DNA from: Flavobacterium subsaxonicum WB 4.1-42 = DSM 21790
GTDB lineage: Bacteria > Bacteroidota > Bacteroidia > Flavobacteriales > Flavobacteriaceae
Length of the DNA stretch: 46,216 nt
Assembly (NCBI RefSeq): GCF_000422725.1
Contig: NZ_KE383909.1
Coordinates: 118,124-164,339 of the forward strand
Direction: 5' to 3'
Both the position numbers and the translations under genes were made by a program. Every line of letters begins with the position of its first letter. Positions within the stretch are counted from its first letter, which is position 1. The notes under the pieces are model-generated. The model did no database searches, had not been told where the DNA came from, and saw nothing but the letters and a program-made list of their open reading frames with translations. Below are positions 1 to 8,316 of the stretch, piece by piece.

Positions 1-627
1 CGTAATGGCCTTGCCATGCCACCACGAATGACCCTTAGAAACATACTGCAAATAATGGGCAGGCCCGAATGGGCACTTAAAACGCTTGTGCATGGGCAAC
101 CCGCTTTTGAAACCCTTAAGCCCTACATGCCCAAAGACCTGAACATGGCGCAGTTAGGCCAGTTTATGAACAAAACATTTTCGGGCAGGTTAAACGAAGA
201 ACGCATTGCGCCCATAAGGGATAAGTGGAAAGGCAAGCTGGTGCTTAAAGGCGTAGCCAGCGAAGAAGATGTGGAGATGGCAATACGCCTTGGCTTTGAT
301 GGGGTTATAGTATCTAACCACGGTGGCAGGCAGCTTGATGCCGGGCAAAGTGCCATAGCATCGCTACATCCTATTGTAGAAAAATACAAAGGCCAGATAA
401 AAGTGATGATGGATAGCGGCATCCGCTCCGGTGTAGATGTAGCGAGAACGTTAGCTAGTGGTGCCGATTTTACGTTTTTGGGCCGCACTTTTATGTACAG
501 TGTAGCTGCATTGGGCAACCAGGGTGGCAATCATGCTATATCGCTACTTAAAATACAATTACAGCAGGTTATGGAGCAGGTATGCTGCGAGAGGGTTGAG
601 GATTTTCCGAATCACCTTATCAAATAA
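1..627 (+). CDS. FMN-dependent alpha-hydroxy-acid dehydrogenase, 3' part (L-lactate dehydrogenase type)
   Basis: This is the C-terminal part of a TIM-barrel flavoenzyme that oxidises L-lactate or a similar 2-hydroxy acid to the 2-oxo acid. The frame is open from base 1, so the start lies outside the window and the first internal Met at 16 is not the start. Visible family motifs are VSNHGGRQLD, which carries the catalytic His and substrate-binding Arg, and further on DSGIRSG and FLGR for the FMN phosphate. The C-terminus is complete. L-lactate is the product of the rhamnose pathway at the far end of the window, but the genes are about 40 kb apart, so a link is only speculation. The exact substrate (lactate, glycolate or mandelate) cannot be read from the fragment. 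Confidence 0.9.
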   Translation, partial: RNGLAMPPRMTLRNILQIMGRPEWALKTLVHGQPAFETLKPYMPKDLNMAQLGQFMNKTFSGRLNEERIAPIRDKWKGKLVLKGVASEEDVEMAIRLGFDGVIVSNHGGRQLDAGQSAIASLHPIVEKYKGQIKVMMDSGIRSGVDVARTLASGADFTFLGRTFMYSVAALGNQGGNHAISLLKIQLQQVMEQVCCERVEDFPNHLIK

Positions 628-657
628 GCAGCTACTAAAAGGCTTTACTTTTAATTG

Positions 658-711
658 CCTGAATTATATAATAAAAGCACCTGTAGCGGTGCTTTTATTA
701 TATAATTCAGG
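658..711. terminator. Perfect 24-bp hairpin terminator
   Basis: Two 24-nt arms (658-681 and 688-711) are perfect reverse complements around the 6-nt loop TGTAGC. The apex is GC-containing (AGCACC/GGTGCT) and flanked by A/T tracts, as in an intrinsic terminator. It begins 30 nt after the stop of the preceding gene. The stem is unusually long and has no mismatch. Confidence 0.85.
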
Positions 712-762
712 TTAAATTAATAAAAATCACAAATGATGGCAAAGCAGATTTTTTAACCAAAA

Positions 763-795
763 TTTAGCCTTACCCGGTAATGATCCGTATCTTTG
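763..795 (+). promoter_or_regulatory. Probable promoter of the flavin oxidoreductase gene
   Basis: TATCTTTG at 788-795 fits the Bacteroidetes -7 consensus TAnnTTTG. A weak -33 element (TTTAG, 763-767) lies 20 nt upstream. The start codon at 820 is 24 nt downstream. Confidence 0.5.
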
Positions 796-819
796 AGTAG
801 TAAATAATAAAGCTATTTT

Positions 820-1842
820 ATGAAAAAAATAGGATTTTTATCGTTTGGGCATTGGGCAGATCATCCTTCTTATCAGGCCCGGACAGCAAGCGATACACTG
901 CTTCAGTCTATCGATCTGGCTGTTGCTGCCGAAGAAATTGGTTTGGATGGCGCCTATTTCCGTGTACACCATTTTGCGCGGCAGTTGGCATCGCCATTTC
1001 CATTGCTTTCTGCCATCGGTGCCAAAACCAGTACAATAGAAATTGGCACGGGCGTAATAGATATGCGGTATGAAAACCCCCTGTATATGGTGGAAGATGC
1101 CGGTGCTGCCGACCTCATATCGGGTGGGCGTTTACAATTAGGAATAAGCCGCGGATCTCCGGAACAGGTTATTGAGGGGTATCGCTATTTTGGCTACGAA
1201 CCCGAAGTGGGTGATACAGACGCTGATATGGGGCGAAAAAAAGCCCTGGAGTTTTTAGATATGCTTAACGGTAATGGGTTTGCACATCCTAACCCCAACC
1301 CAATGTTTCCAAACCCGCCGGGCTTACTGCGCCTGGAGCCGCATTCTGAAGGGTTACGGGAGCGTATCTGGTGGGGTGCAGCATCTAACGCTACTGCAGT
1401 TTGGGCGGCCGAAAATGGTATGCACCTGCAAAGCTCTACCCTAAAGTATGATGAAAACGGTAAGCCATTTCACATTCAGCAGGCCGAACAGATACGGTTA
1501 TATAAAGAGGCATGGAAAAAGGCCGGGCACAAGCACGAACCAAGGGTATCTGTAAGCCGTTCTATTTTTGCACTGGTTACCGACCAGGACAGGTACTATT
1601 TTGGAGAGCAGGGCAGGGGAAGTGATAGCTTTGGTTATATTGAGAGTGATAAACGGGCAATATTTGGAAAAGGTTATGCGGCTGAACCCGATAAACTAAT
1701 TGCAGAGCTGGCTCAGGACGAAGCTATTCAGGAGGCAGATACAGTACTTTTAACCATACCTAATACTTTGGGTGTTGAGTATAATGTGCATATACTATCG
1801 TCTATACTAAAACATATTGCGCCGGCACTGGGCTGGCGTTAA
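820..1842 (+). CDS. LLM-class (luciferase-like) flavin-dependent oxidoreductase
   Basis: The 340-residue protein belongs to the bacterial luciferase-like monooxygenase superfamily, which uses reduced FMN or F420 in a TIM barrel. Support comes from the N-terminal strand KKIGFLSFGHW, the helix LAVAAEEIGLDGAYFRVHHF, the strand IEIGTGVIDMRYENPLYMVEDAGAADLISGGR typical of this family, and the phosphate-binding segment LGISRGSPEQV. Its length is normal for the family. It is a single gene with its own promoter (763-795) and its own terminator (1861-1896). Bacteroidetes likely use FMN, since F420 is rare there. The substrate is unknown. Confidence 0.88.
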   Translation: MKKIGFLSFGHWADHPSYQARTASDTLLQSIDLAVAAEEIGLDGAYFRVHHFARQLASPFPLLSAIGAKTSTIEIGTGVIDMRYENPLYMVEDAGAADLISGGRLQLGISRGSPEQVIEGYRYFGYEPEVGDTDADMGRKKALEFLDMLNGNGFAHPNPNPMFPNPPGLLRLEPHSEGLRERIWWGAASNATAVWAAENGMHLQSSTLKYDENGKPFHIQQAEQIRLYKEAWKKAGHKHEPRVSVSRSIFALVTDQDRYYFGEQGRGSDSFGYIESDKRAIFGKGYAAEPDKLIAELAQDEAIQEADTVLLTIPNTLGVEYNVHILSSILKHIAPALGWR

Positions 1843-1860
1843 ATCGTTAAAAATAAATAT

Positions 1861-1896
1861 AAAAGCCTCCTTTTTTTAAATGATAAGGGGGCTTTT
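1861..1896. terminator. Intrinsic terminator, possibly bidirectional
   Basis: Arms AAAAGCCTCC (1861-1870) and GGGGGCTTTT (1887-1896) pair over 10 bp with one G.T wobble. The hairpin is 18 nt after the oxidoreductase stop. It also lies downstream of the convergent PepSY gene and could serve both. Confidence 0.8.
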
Positions 1897-1966
1897 AGTA
1901 TTGATGCAAATTAATACAAACTTTTATGGGTCAGGATTTAATTTCTTCTACTACCAATAAAAGAGT

Positions 1967-3130
1967 TTAACGTTTAACTTTTGATTTTTTCTGTTTACCC
2001 CACCAGATATAAAATCCGGTTATAGGCAATGTGGCGCATAGCAGGCTGGCTATAAAATAAATAATTTTTGATGGCAGCCCTAATATACCCCCTATATGAA
2101 GGCTGTAATTAGAGCGCATAAGCCATTTAGAAAAAGGTTCCTGGCTAATGTTCTTTTGAGATTTTGGTAAAAGGTTTAAGGTTTTACAATCAAAATATAA
2201 ATCGCGCCAAACACCTTTATCCATATCAGTACACGCGTAAAAATCTTCGCTGGGTTTATCAGGAAAATGTATAATAACGGCCTCTTTATTTTCCCGGGCT
2301 ATTTGTGTACGCACTTTTTTCCAGACATAATCAGCAGAAGCTAACATCTTTGTTTGCTGTATGGTAGCAGTATCATTTTGCTTAAGCGTTGCTTTTTGTT
2401 CGGTAACTACATCATCCGCCCAACCGCCGGTTATCCAGTACGTACTTTCTCTTAACCAATTAAAACTCATTAGCAGTCCTGTAAAAGATATTAGCACCGC
2501 AAGAAGCATAATGTAAAAACCTGTTACATTATGTAAATCGTAGTTTAATCGTTTAAAGTTAGCTTTCCATTTAACTTTAAACCCGGCATTAAAAGTTGTT
2601 TTATTCCATTTTTTTGGATACCATAAAATAAGGCCACTAATAAGCAAAAAGAAAAAAATCAGGGTTGCAAAAGCAGTAATTTGCGATCCAATTTCTTCAT
2701 TAAGCCACAGGTAGCGATGCCCATCATCTACATAATGAAAAAAATCTTCATGATCTACAATTCCGGCAATTTTACCGTTATACGGATTTACATATATCAG
2801 CGAGTCTGACTCTACATCAACTTTAATTGTTCCGTCTAAACCATTATACCATAAGCCGTGTATTTCTTTTTGAGGGAATGATTTATGTACTAAATCGTAA
2901 ATTTTTGATGGGGGTAATAGTTTTTCAGCACTTTGTGCCTCTACATGCAAATAAGGAGAGGTTAATTGCTTTATTTCCTGTTCAAACACCAATATACACC
3001 CGGTAATAGCCATTATTACAACAATAATTCCCGAGGCAAGCCCAAGCCATAAATGCAGCCAGGCATTAACTTTGCTAAAGCGTGATTTTCCTTTTTTTTT
3101 CTTTGGGAGATTGTTTTTATCGGCATTCAT
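1967..3130 (-). CDS. xusC: PepSY-domain inner-membrane protein (XusC-like)
   Basis: This 387-residue protein has a first membrane helix after a basic start (HLWLGLASGIIVVIMAITGCILVF) and a large periplasmic loop with PepSY character (residues about 60-130). Three more hydrophobic helices follow, around residues 150-170, 205-225 and 355-375. Such PepSY-associated TM proteins are found next to siderophore receptors. The Bacteroides homologue XusC is thought to act in the inner membrane on imported ferric siderophore, probably by reduction. It is the last gene of a TonB receptor - DUF4374 lipoprotein - PepSY unit. A strong hairpin with a U-tract (3167-3207) separates it from the lipoprotein gene, so its level is probably attenuated. 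Function is inferred from family and context. Confidence 0.85.
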   Translation of the reverse strand: MNADKNNLPKKKKGKSRFSKVNAWLHLWLGLASGIIVVIMAITGCILVFEQEIKQLTSPYLHVEAQSAEKLLPPSKIYDLVHKSFPQKEIHGLWYNGLDGTIKVDVESDSLIYVNPYNGKIAGIVDHEDFFHYVDDGHRYLWLNEEIGSQITAFATLIFFFLLISGLILWYPKKWNKTTFNAGFKVKWKANFKRLNYDLHNVTGFYIMLLAVLISFTGLLMSFNWLRESTYWITGGWADDVVTEQKATLKQNDTATIQQTKMLASADYVWKKVRTQIARENKEAVIIHFPDKPSEDFYACTDMDKGVWRDLYFDCKTLNLLPKSQKNISQEPFSKWLMRSNYSLHIGGILGLPSKIIYFIASLLCATLPITGFYIWWGKQKKSKVKR

Positions 3131-3166
3131 AAGTTATATCTGTTTGGCAGAAAATAGTTAAAAAAA

Positions 3167-3207
3167 ATACCATATAATCAATACTTTCAGTAAGGACTAT
3201 ATGGTAT
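3167..3207 (-). terminator. Intergenic hairpin with U-tract between the lipoprotein and PepSY genes
   Basis: Perfect 10-bp arms ATACCATATA (3167-3176) and TATATGGTAT (3198-3207) enclose a 21-nt loop. In the minus direction the stem is followed directly by a run of T (plus-strand A-run 3161-3167). It therefore looks like an intrinsic terminator or attenuator inside the operon. Confidence 0.72.
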
Positions 3208-3231
3208 AATTCTGAAACTAAATATTGTATT

Positions 3232-4458
3232 TTATTTCTTTGTCAATTTTGTAATAGCAGGTAAATCTGTACCACCTGTAATAGTTGCACCAGGTAAAGC
3301 TGCACCTGTTGTAGCATCAATTTGATACACACGTGCTTCGGTATTTGTTACAAAGCTTTTATATATTTTTCCGTTTTCAGTATAAGCGCTTCCAAAACCG
3401 TAGTAGTTATCTCCAGAGTGGTCTGGTAAACCTGTAACTTCGGTAATAGATTTTGTGCTAAGATCTAAAATAGCACATTTAAATTTAAAGGTACCATAAT
3501 TCAAGAAACTCCAGTTACCTTGCTCAGCATCAATAGCTGCAGGCATGTAGTTGATAAGTACTTTTTCGCCTCCAATAGGGTAGGCAGATAAAACTTTTCC
3601 GTTAATGCTGCTTGACTCTATGTCAAAGAAATAACTTGAATCAAATTCTGACTGACCTTTCTTGATCTTAAGAATACCAGAATGAGAAGCTGAAGGTGTA
3701 TAACCGGCTGTAACCGAATTTGATGAGAAAGTGTAAATATCTCCAGATTCTGTTTGAACCATACCTGTATTAGTGTAATACTGGCCAATAGCAGTTGTAC
3801 GAGTATCTGTAATTGTTTTAACATACGCTAAAGACGGGTATTCGTAAACCTTTATAACAGCATTTTCCTGGTAAAGGTTCCAGTCGGCATCACGCTCAAA
3901 TGTAGATACAAATACTCTGTTTCCTGAAACATTTACACTTGTAGGCCATAAAAAGTGGCCATTAGGCAATGCAAAATCATCAACTTTACGGGCAGAAATA
4001 GTTACAGTGGCAGGATCGTAGATCATCAATTCATTTTGAGTTGAGCTTGCATCCCATGGAGAATTGATAAGGATAAGCTTATCATCATCGGTAGTTCCGT
4101 AAGCATACGTATCGCCTGTAAATAAATGGTTGGTTTTAGCCAGCATACCATCCTGGTTAAGATAGTAAGCTACAGAGCCTTCATCATCACCTGTAAGTGC
4201 AAAAAAAGTATTTGCTACAGGTATACAGCCTCCCGGTTGTTCTATACCTTGGCCAATCATGCTAATTGTACCAGTCATAAGCTGCTCCAGCGATTCAAAT
4301 TGCCAGATATACGGTTTGTAATCTGTTGTTTGGTACGAAAGTACATAACTTACGTCTGCCGGATTTTCTGTTGGTGTACCTGAATCATCGTCGCTGCATG
4401 AAAAAAACATTGCAGGCAATACAAGTAAAGCTAAAAGATTTTTAAATCTGCTTATCAT
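3232..4458 (-). CDS. xusB: DUF4374-type surface lipoprotein (XusB-like siderophore-binding protein)
   Basis: The 408-residue protein starts with a lipoprotein signal peptide; Cys21 follows LLVLPAMFFS. The acidic SDDDSG after Cys resembles the Bacteroidetes signal for export to the cell surface. The rest is rich in beta strands with repeated blades (for example YTNTGMVQTESGDIYTFSS, GKIYKSFVTNTEARVYQIDATTG), as expected for a beta-propeller. It sits 20 nt behind a TonB receptor gene and before a PepSY gene, the XusA-XusB-XusC order of Bacteroides. There XusB is a surface-exposed lipoprotein that binds foreign siderophores such as enterobactin-type chelates. The family call rests on architecture and context; the siderophore bound here is unknown. 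Confidence 0.8.
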   Translation of the reverse strand: MISRFKNLLALLVLPAMFFSCSDDDSGTPTENPADVSYVLSYQTTDYKPYIWQFESLEQLMTGTISMIGQGIEQPGGCIPVANTFFALTGDDEGSVAYYLNQDGMLAKTNHLFTGDTYAYGTTDDDKLILINSPWDASSTQNELMIYDPATVTISARKVDDFALPNGHFLWPTSVNVSGNRVFVSTFERDADWNLYQENAVIKVYEYPSLAYVKTITDTRTTAIGQYYTNTGMVQTESGDIYTFSSNSVTAGYTPSASHSGILKIKKGQSEFDSSYFFDIESSSINGKVLSAYPIGGEKVLINYMPAAIDAEQGNWSFLNYGTFKFKCAILDLSTKSITEVTGLPDHSGDNYYGFGSAYTENGKIYKSFVTNTEARVYQIDATTGAALPGATITGGTDLPAITKLTKK

Positions 4459-4478
4459 TAATATAAAGTTTAAAATTA

Positions 4479-6851
4479 TTAATTAGTTAAAAAATATCTG
4501 AATTTTATTGTAAACGCCCTACCGGGTTTTTGTATCTTAAAATAGTCGTACACCTTGGTGTTGGTAATGTTATTACACTCTAAACCTATATTGTATTTGC
4601 CTTTTCCAAACACATAAGCAGTAGCAATACTTTGTGTAAATTGCTCCGGTATTGTTCTTCGGGTATCGGCCTGGCCTAACGTTGTAGATACCAAATAGTA
4701 CTCATCTATATAGTTTGCAAATATGTTAACCGTTAGGTTATCATTATCTGTTCTTATTTTTCTAAAATTAAACCCTAAGTTGGCATTACCATAAAAAATA
4801 GGCACATTGGGCAACTGGGTGCCGTTTAAAGCATCCGGAATGTTAGAGCCCGGCGGGTCGAATTTATTGGTGTTAATTGTTTTTTGATGTGTTGCATTTA
4901 TCTCAAATGTAAGCCAGTTCATATATCCATAATGTAAAACACCATCAAAGCCTGTAACCCTTACATTATCCATGTTAATATATTGAGACTGCGCACCCTG
5001 AGTTTGAATTTGTATAAAATCTTTTGCGTTTCGATAAACAAAATTTCCCTGAAACCCAAACGAATGTTTATTGTAGGTTTTTCTTAAGCTAAGGCCTGTG
5101 TTAAAGTTATCACTTGACTCTGGTTTTAGGCCTAATGTTGGCAAAAGTAGTAAGCCATCGCCCAGCATTTCTTCGGCAGTAGGTAAACGAAACGCATGCT
5201 CGTAAGATGCTTTTAATTGTACATCGGGCGTAATAAAATAAGCTAAAGCCGTTCCGTATCCCAAATCATCAAAAGAATTTTTTACAATATCATATTCTTT
5301 AACATCTGCATAATCATCTCTTACAGCAATCATACTGGTATTTAAAAAATACTTTTTACCAAAAGCTATAACCGATAGTTTTTTATTAAATGCGGCAAGA
5401 TTATAAGAAAGCCCTAAAATATTTTTATCTATTGTGGGTGAACCCGGTTTAGTAATGGTTTTGTATTCGTCATCTTCTTTACGTTTTAAGCTAACAAGAG
5501 AGTGATTAAAAGCCACATATTGATTATCAGTAAAATCGTATTTTAAATTGGTGTTGGTTTGTAGCGAGTTATCATCGTATACGTAAATTGTTTTTTCGCG
5601 GTTAATTTCGCCACCGCTATTTAAATTAGCTACAGTATGGCTGCCATCCCAGCTGTACCTGTTAGACGATGTATCTACAGAGCGGCTATTTACAATATTA
5701 TAAGATGCTGCAATGCTGGCAGACAGGTTTTTAGTAAAAAGGCTGTCTTTTTTAAATTTAAGCGATGATACAAAGGCCTTACTATCTGTAAAGGCATCGC
5801 CTACAACCCTTTGCATTGTTGTACCGGTTTGTATCTCTTTTTTATTGCCGGTTACCATGGCTCCTAATAAAAGATAATCGGCAAACTTTTTATTTTTTAC
5901 GCCTACTTCGGCCATAATAGCGCCAGATTTGTAACCATCATGAAAGTGCTTGTATTTTCGCTCTGGTGCAAAAGCCCCTGTAGAGGCATCTGCTACACTT
6001 ACATCTACATCGTAGCTATTATCAGAATAATTTGCAAAGGCATTTATGTTAGCAACAAATCCATTTTTATTGGTAAATCGGGTATTTACTGCTGCCTTGT
6101 GCGTATTAAACGACCCGAAACTATAAGATGCATCAACATAGCGCTTAACCGATTTATTGGTAATAATATTTACAGCTCCGCCTAAAGCATCGCTTCCTAA
6201 TTCAATGGGCACAACGCCTTTGTATACCTCAATACGCTCTGCCATGTTAACCGGAATGTTGTTAAGAGTAAACGATGAACCATAATTATCGATGGGAATG
6301 CCATCCATAAAAAATTTAATCTGGTTGCCCGAAAAACCATTTAGCGAAAAGTTAAAATTAGATCCCATTCCGCCAGACTCCCTTACACGAACACCTGTTG
6401 TACGGTTAAGCACCTGATTAAGATCTGCAGATGTATTATGTATTGTTTTTAAATCGATAGCAGTAACGTTAAAAGCCTGCTCCTGAACGCGCTGAACGGT
6501 TGATTTGCCCGACACTTCTACTTCCTGTAACTGGGTGGCATCCTGTTCTATTGTTTGAGTTTTGTAGGTGTTAGAGCCCTTATTTAAGGTTATTTGTTTT
6601 TCTGAAGTTTTGAATGACGTAGATGAAATTACAAGAGTATAATTGCCCGGAGCAGCAATAAGTTTGTACATCCCATTACTATTAGTAACAGTACTATAAG
6701 CGGTTCCTTTAAAAGATATAGAAACCGATTCGGCGGGTTTTCCATTTTCCAGCAACACCTGGCCAACCAGTGTTGTAGAGTCTTCTTGAGAAAAACTACT
6801 TAAACAGCTAAAAAGTAAGATAATAATAGTACAGAGTTTTTGCATTTTCAT
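4479..6851 (-). CDS. xusA: TonB-dependent siderophore-type receptor (XusA-like)
   Basis: This outer-membrane receptor would import a ferric chelate. The chosen start (6851) gives 790 residues and a clean signal peptide (MKMQKLCTIIILLFSCLSSFSQ). The frame is open to an earlier ATG at 6914, but that start would lie inside the promoter (-33 element 6912-6915). After the signal peptide come a carboxypeptidase-regulatory-like Ig domain (GQVLLENGKPAESVSISFKG, about residues 28-105), a plug with LQEVEVSGKS and GVRVRESGG and VPIELGSDALGGAVNIIT, and a 22-strand-type barrel ending FTIKFRYFLTN. It is the first gene of the three-gene iron locus. A short palindrome (6861-6872) in the leader may be a regulatory site. 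Confidence 0.9.
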   Translation of the reverse strand: MKMQKLCTIIILLFSCLSSFSQEDSTTLVGQVLLENGKPAESVSISFKGTAYSTVTNSNGMYKLIAAPGNYTLVISSTSFKTSEKQITLNKGSNTYKTQTIEQDATQLQEVEVSGKSTVQRVQEQAFNVTAIDLKTIHNTSADLNQVLNRTTGVRVRESGGMGSNFNFSLNGFSGNQIKFFMDGIPIDNYGSSFTLNNIPVNMAERIEVYKGVVPIELGSDALGGAVNIITNKSVKRYVDASYSFGSFNTHKAAVNTRFTNKNGFVANINAFANYSDNSYDVDVSVADASTGAFAPERKYKHFHDGYKSGAIMAEVGVKNKKFADYLLLGAMVTGNKKEIQTGTTMQRVVGDAFTDSKAFVSSLKFKKDSLFTKNLSASIAASYNIVNSRSVDTSSNRYSWDGSHTVANLNSGGEINREKTIYVYDDNSLQTNTNLKYDFTDNQYVAFNHSLVSLKRKEDDEYKTITKPGSPTIDKNILGLSYNLAAFNKKLSVIAFGKKYFLNTSMIAVRDDYADVKEYDIVKNSFDDLGYGTALAYFITPDVQLKASYEHAFRLPTAEEMLGDGLLLLPTLGLKPESSDNFNTGLSLRKTYNKHSFGFQGNFVYRNAKDFIQIQTQGAQSQYINMDNVRVTGFDGVLHYGYMNWLTFEINATHQKTINTNKFDPPGSNIPDALNGTQLPNVPIFYGNANLGFNFRKIRTDNDNLTVNIFANYIDEYYLVSTTLGQADTRRTIPEQFTQSIATAYVFGKGKYNIGLECNNITNTKVYDYFKIQKPGRAFTIKFRYFLTN

Positions 6852-6860
6852 TTTTGCGCC

Positions 6861-6915
6861 GGAATTTATTCCTAATTTTTGCGCAAATGTAAACATGTAC
6901 CTTTCACAATCCAAA
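6861..6915 (-). promoter_or_regulatory. Promoter of the xus-like operon with a candidate operator
   Basis: On the minus strand a TTTG -33 element (6912-6915) is followed after 20 nt by the -7 box TACATTTG (6884-6891), a full match to TAnnTTTG. Between the predicted transcription start (about 6877) and the ATG at 6851 lies the perfect inverted repeat GGAAT-TT-ATTCC (6861-6872), a possible repressor site. The operator role is inference. Confidence 0.65.
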
Positions 6916-7095
6916 AATTATCTTTACTAATTCTAAATAAAAACAAAAAAGGCTCATTTTGTTATTCAATCCAAATCCAGAATCGACCACTTTTTAAAGT
7001 ATTTATAAAGTAGCTGAGTAAATTAGCTTAACAATTACGTATAATTGTAATGCAATTAAAATTGTACGATGCTATTTTTTGGAAATATAACCGGG

Positions 7096-7326
7096 CTACT
7101 CAAAATTTATATCTAATAAATCGGCCGGGCTAACACCTAAACCTTTAGATAGCTCTAATAAAGTTGTAAAGCCAAAATTTTTATTTCCCTGCTCAATAGA
7201 AAGTAAATCTTTTATGCTTAAAGAACACTTGGCAGCTACATCTTTAACTTCAATACCAAGCTTTTGGCGCAATGCAGCCACATGCTCCCCAAACTTTATT
7301 AGCCTTCTGTCTTTAAACTGTAACAT
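7096..7326 (-). CDS. Small XRE-family helix-turn-helix regulator
   Basis: The 76-residue protein is essentially one Cro/C1-type HTH domain: FGEHVAALRQKLGIEVKDVAAKCSLSIKDLLSIEQGNKNFGFTTLLELSKGLGVSPADLLD. No ligand domain is present. It lies upstream of, and in the same direction as, the iron-uptake operon but has its own promoter-like -7 box TATATTTG (7347-7354). About 240 nt separate it from the receptor gene. Whether it controls the iron genes or the neighbouring VIT remnant cannot be told from sequence. Confidence 0.85.
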   Translation of the reverse strand: MLQFKDRRLIKFGEHVAALRQKLGIEVKDVAAKCSLSIKDLLSIEQGNKNFGFTTLLELSKGLGVSPADLLDINFE

Positions 7327-7346
7327 AGTATTTATTCTGATATTAT

Positions 7347-7354
7347 CAAATATA
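7347..7354 (-). promoter_or_regulatory. -7 box of the XRE regulator gene
   Basis: TATATTTG on the minus strand matches TAnnTTTG and ends 20 nt before the start codon. No convincing -33 element is visible at the usual distance. Confidence 0.45.
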
Positions 7355-7548
7355 AAAATATTGAGGCTACTATTCTAAGAAGCTTGCCAATATAGACTTG
7401 GAATAAATTAAAATTATGCCCTATCGATACTTGTAAACAGTAGTATTACAATAACTATGCATTACAATTTAGCAGACTTAAATAAAAATCATATAATTTT
7501 ACTAAGCACATAAATTTCTTTTTTGCTTTAGTGCGCTAAATAAAATTG

Positions 7549-8013
7549 ATGAATACACAAACCGAAATACATTTTATAAATCGAAGTGGCTGGCTTAGGG
7601 CTGCCGTGCTTGGTGCCAACGACGGAATTTTGTCGACTACCAGTCTTGCCATAGGTATTGCGGCAGCAAGCGATTCGAGGAATCCAATTGTATTGGCTGC
7701 CCTTGCTGGAGTGGTTGCAGGAGCGCTTTCTATGGCAGCAGGAGAATATGTATCGGTAAGCTCTCAAAGCGATATTGAAATTTCAGATTTAGAGAGGGAG
7801 AAAAAAGAACTGTTAGAAATGCCTGAAGATGAACTTGCAGAGCTTACAGAAATTTATATTCAGCGAGGACTAACAGCTGAGCTTGCAAAAGAAGTAGCCC
7901 TGCAACTTACAGCACATAATGCCCTCGAGGCACACGCCCGAGACGAACTGGGAATTAACGAAATAACCCAAGCCAAACCTTTTCAGGCTGCAATGGCATC
8001 TGTACCTGCCTAA
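7549..8013 (+). pseudogene. Truncated VIT/CCC1-family Fe/Mn transporter
   Basis: The first 147 or so residues match the VIT family closely (GWLRAAVLGANDGILSTTSLAIG, then AGVVAGALSMAAGEYVSVSSQSD, then the cytoplasmic helical domain ending HARDELGINE). Family members are usually about 230 residues with five membrane helices. Here the protein ends after QAKPFQAAMASVPA, exactly where the third helix should begin, so the last three helices are missing. I see no continuation in another frame in the following 500 bases, so it looks like a deletion rather than a simple frameshift. The ATG at 7549 is preferred over the in-frame TTG at 7546. A 154-residue protein could still be made, but transport is unlikely. 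Confidence 0.78.
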
Positions 8014-8120
8014 ACTTGTCCGTTTAATACCTGATCGTGTATCCATGATTTGCGATTTAACTGCAAATTTTACGGGCGATCGTGCTGGTTATTAGGTTGT
8101 AGTTTTATCTTAAGGTAATA

Positions 8121-8231
8121 TTAAGTTAGCTCTGCGGTAGCCGAAAAGAAAAATTTAGGATCGGTCTGCAATTTTTGTATAAAATCTGAATTTTCCGTTG
8201 TGCCATCAAGTACAAAGTTCTTATTATACAT
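8121..8231 (-). pseudogene. Possible remnant or small ORF of 36 codons
   Basis: A minus-strand frame from ATG at 8231 to TAA at 8121 reads MYNKNFVLDGTTENSDF and continues to SATAELT. It stays open upstream of the ATG for about 17 further codons (including SYAISIINYKDD) to a TAG stop. The composition looks protein-like. I do not recognise a family. It could be the C-terminus of a deleted gene, in keeping with the truncated VIT gene beside it. Confidence 0.25.
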
Positions 8232-8285
8232 TTTAATGTCATCTTTATAATTTATGATTGATATGGCGTAGCTTAATACTAATAC

Positions 8286-8316
8286 AAACCTGCCCTAATT
8301 ATGTCAGGGCAGGTTT
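8286..8316. terminator. Perfect 11-bp hairpin
   Basis: AAACCTGCCCT (8286-8296) and AGGGCAGGTTT (8306-8316) are exact reverse complements with a 9-nt loop. The GC-rich core fits an intrinsic terminator, but no strong T-run follows on either strand. Confidence 0.55.

Noticed and set aside
1..627. Functional link between the lactate-dehydrogenase-type gene and L-lactate from rhamnose
   Set aside because: The genes are about 40 kb apart and no shared regulatory site was found near the window start.
6852..6914. Upstream ATG at 6914 for the XusA-like receptor
   Set aside because: It overlaps the -33 promoter element and would put 21 hydrophilic residues before a good signal peptide.
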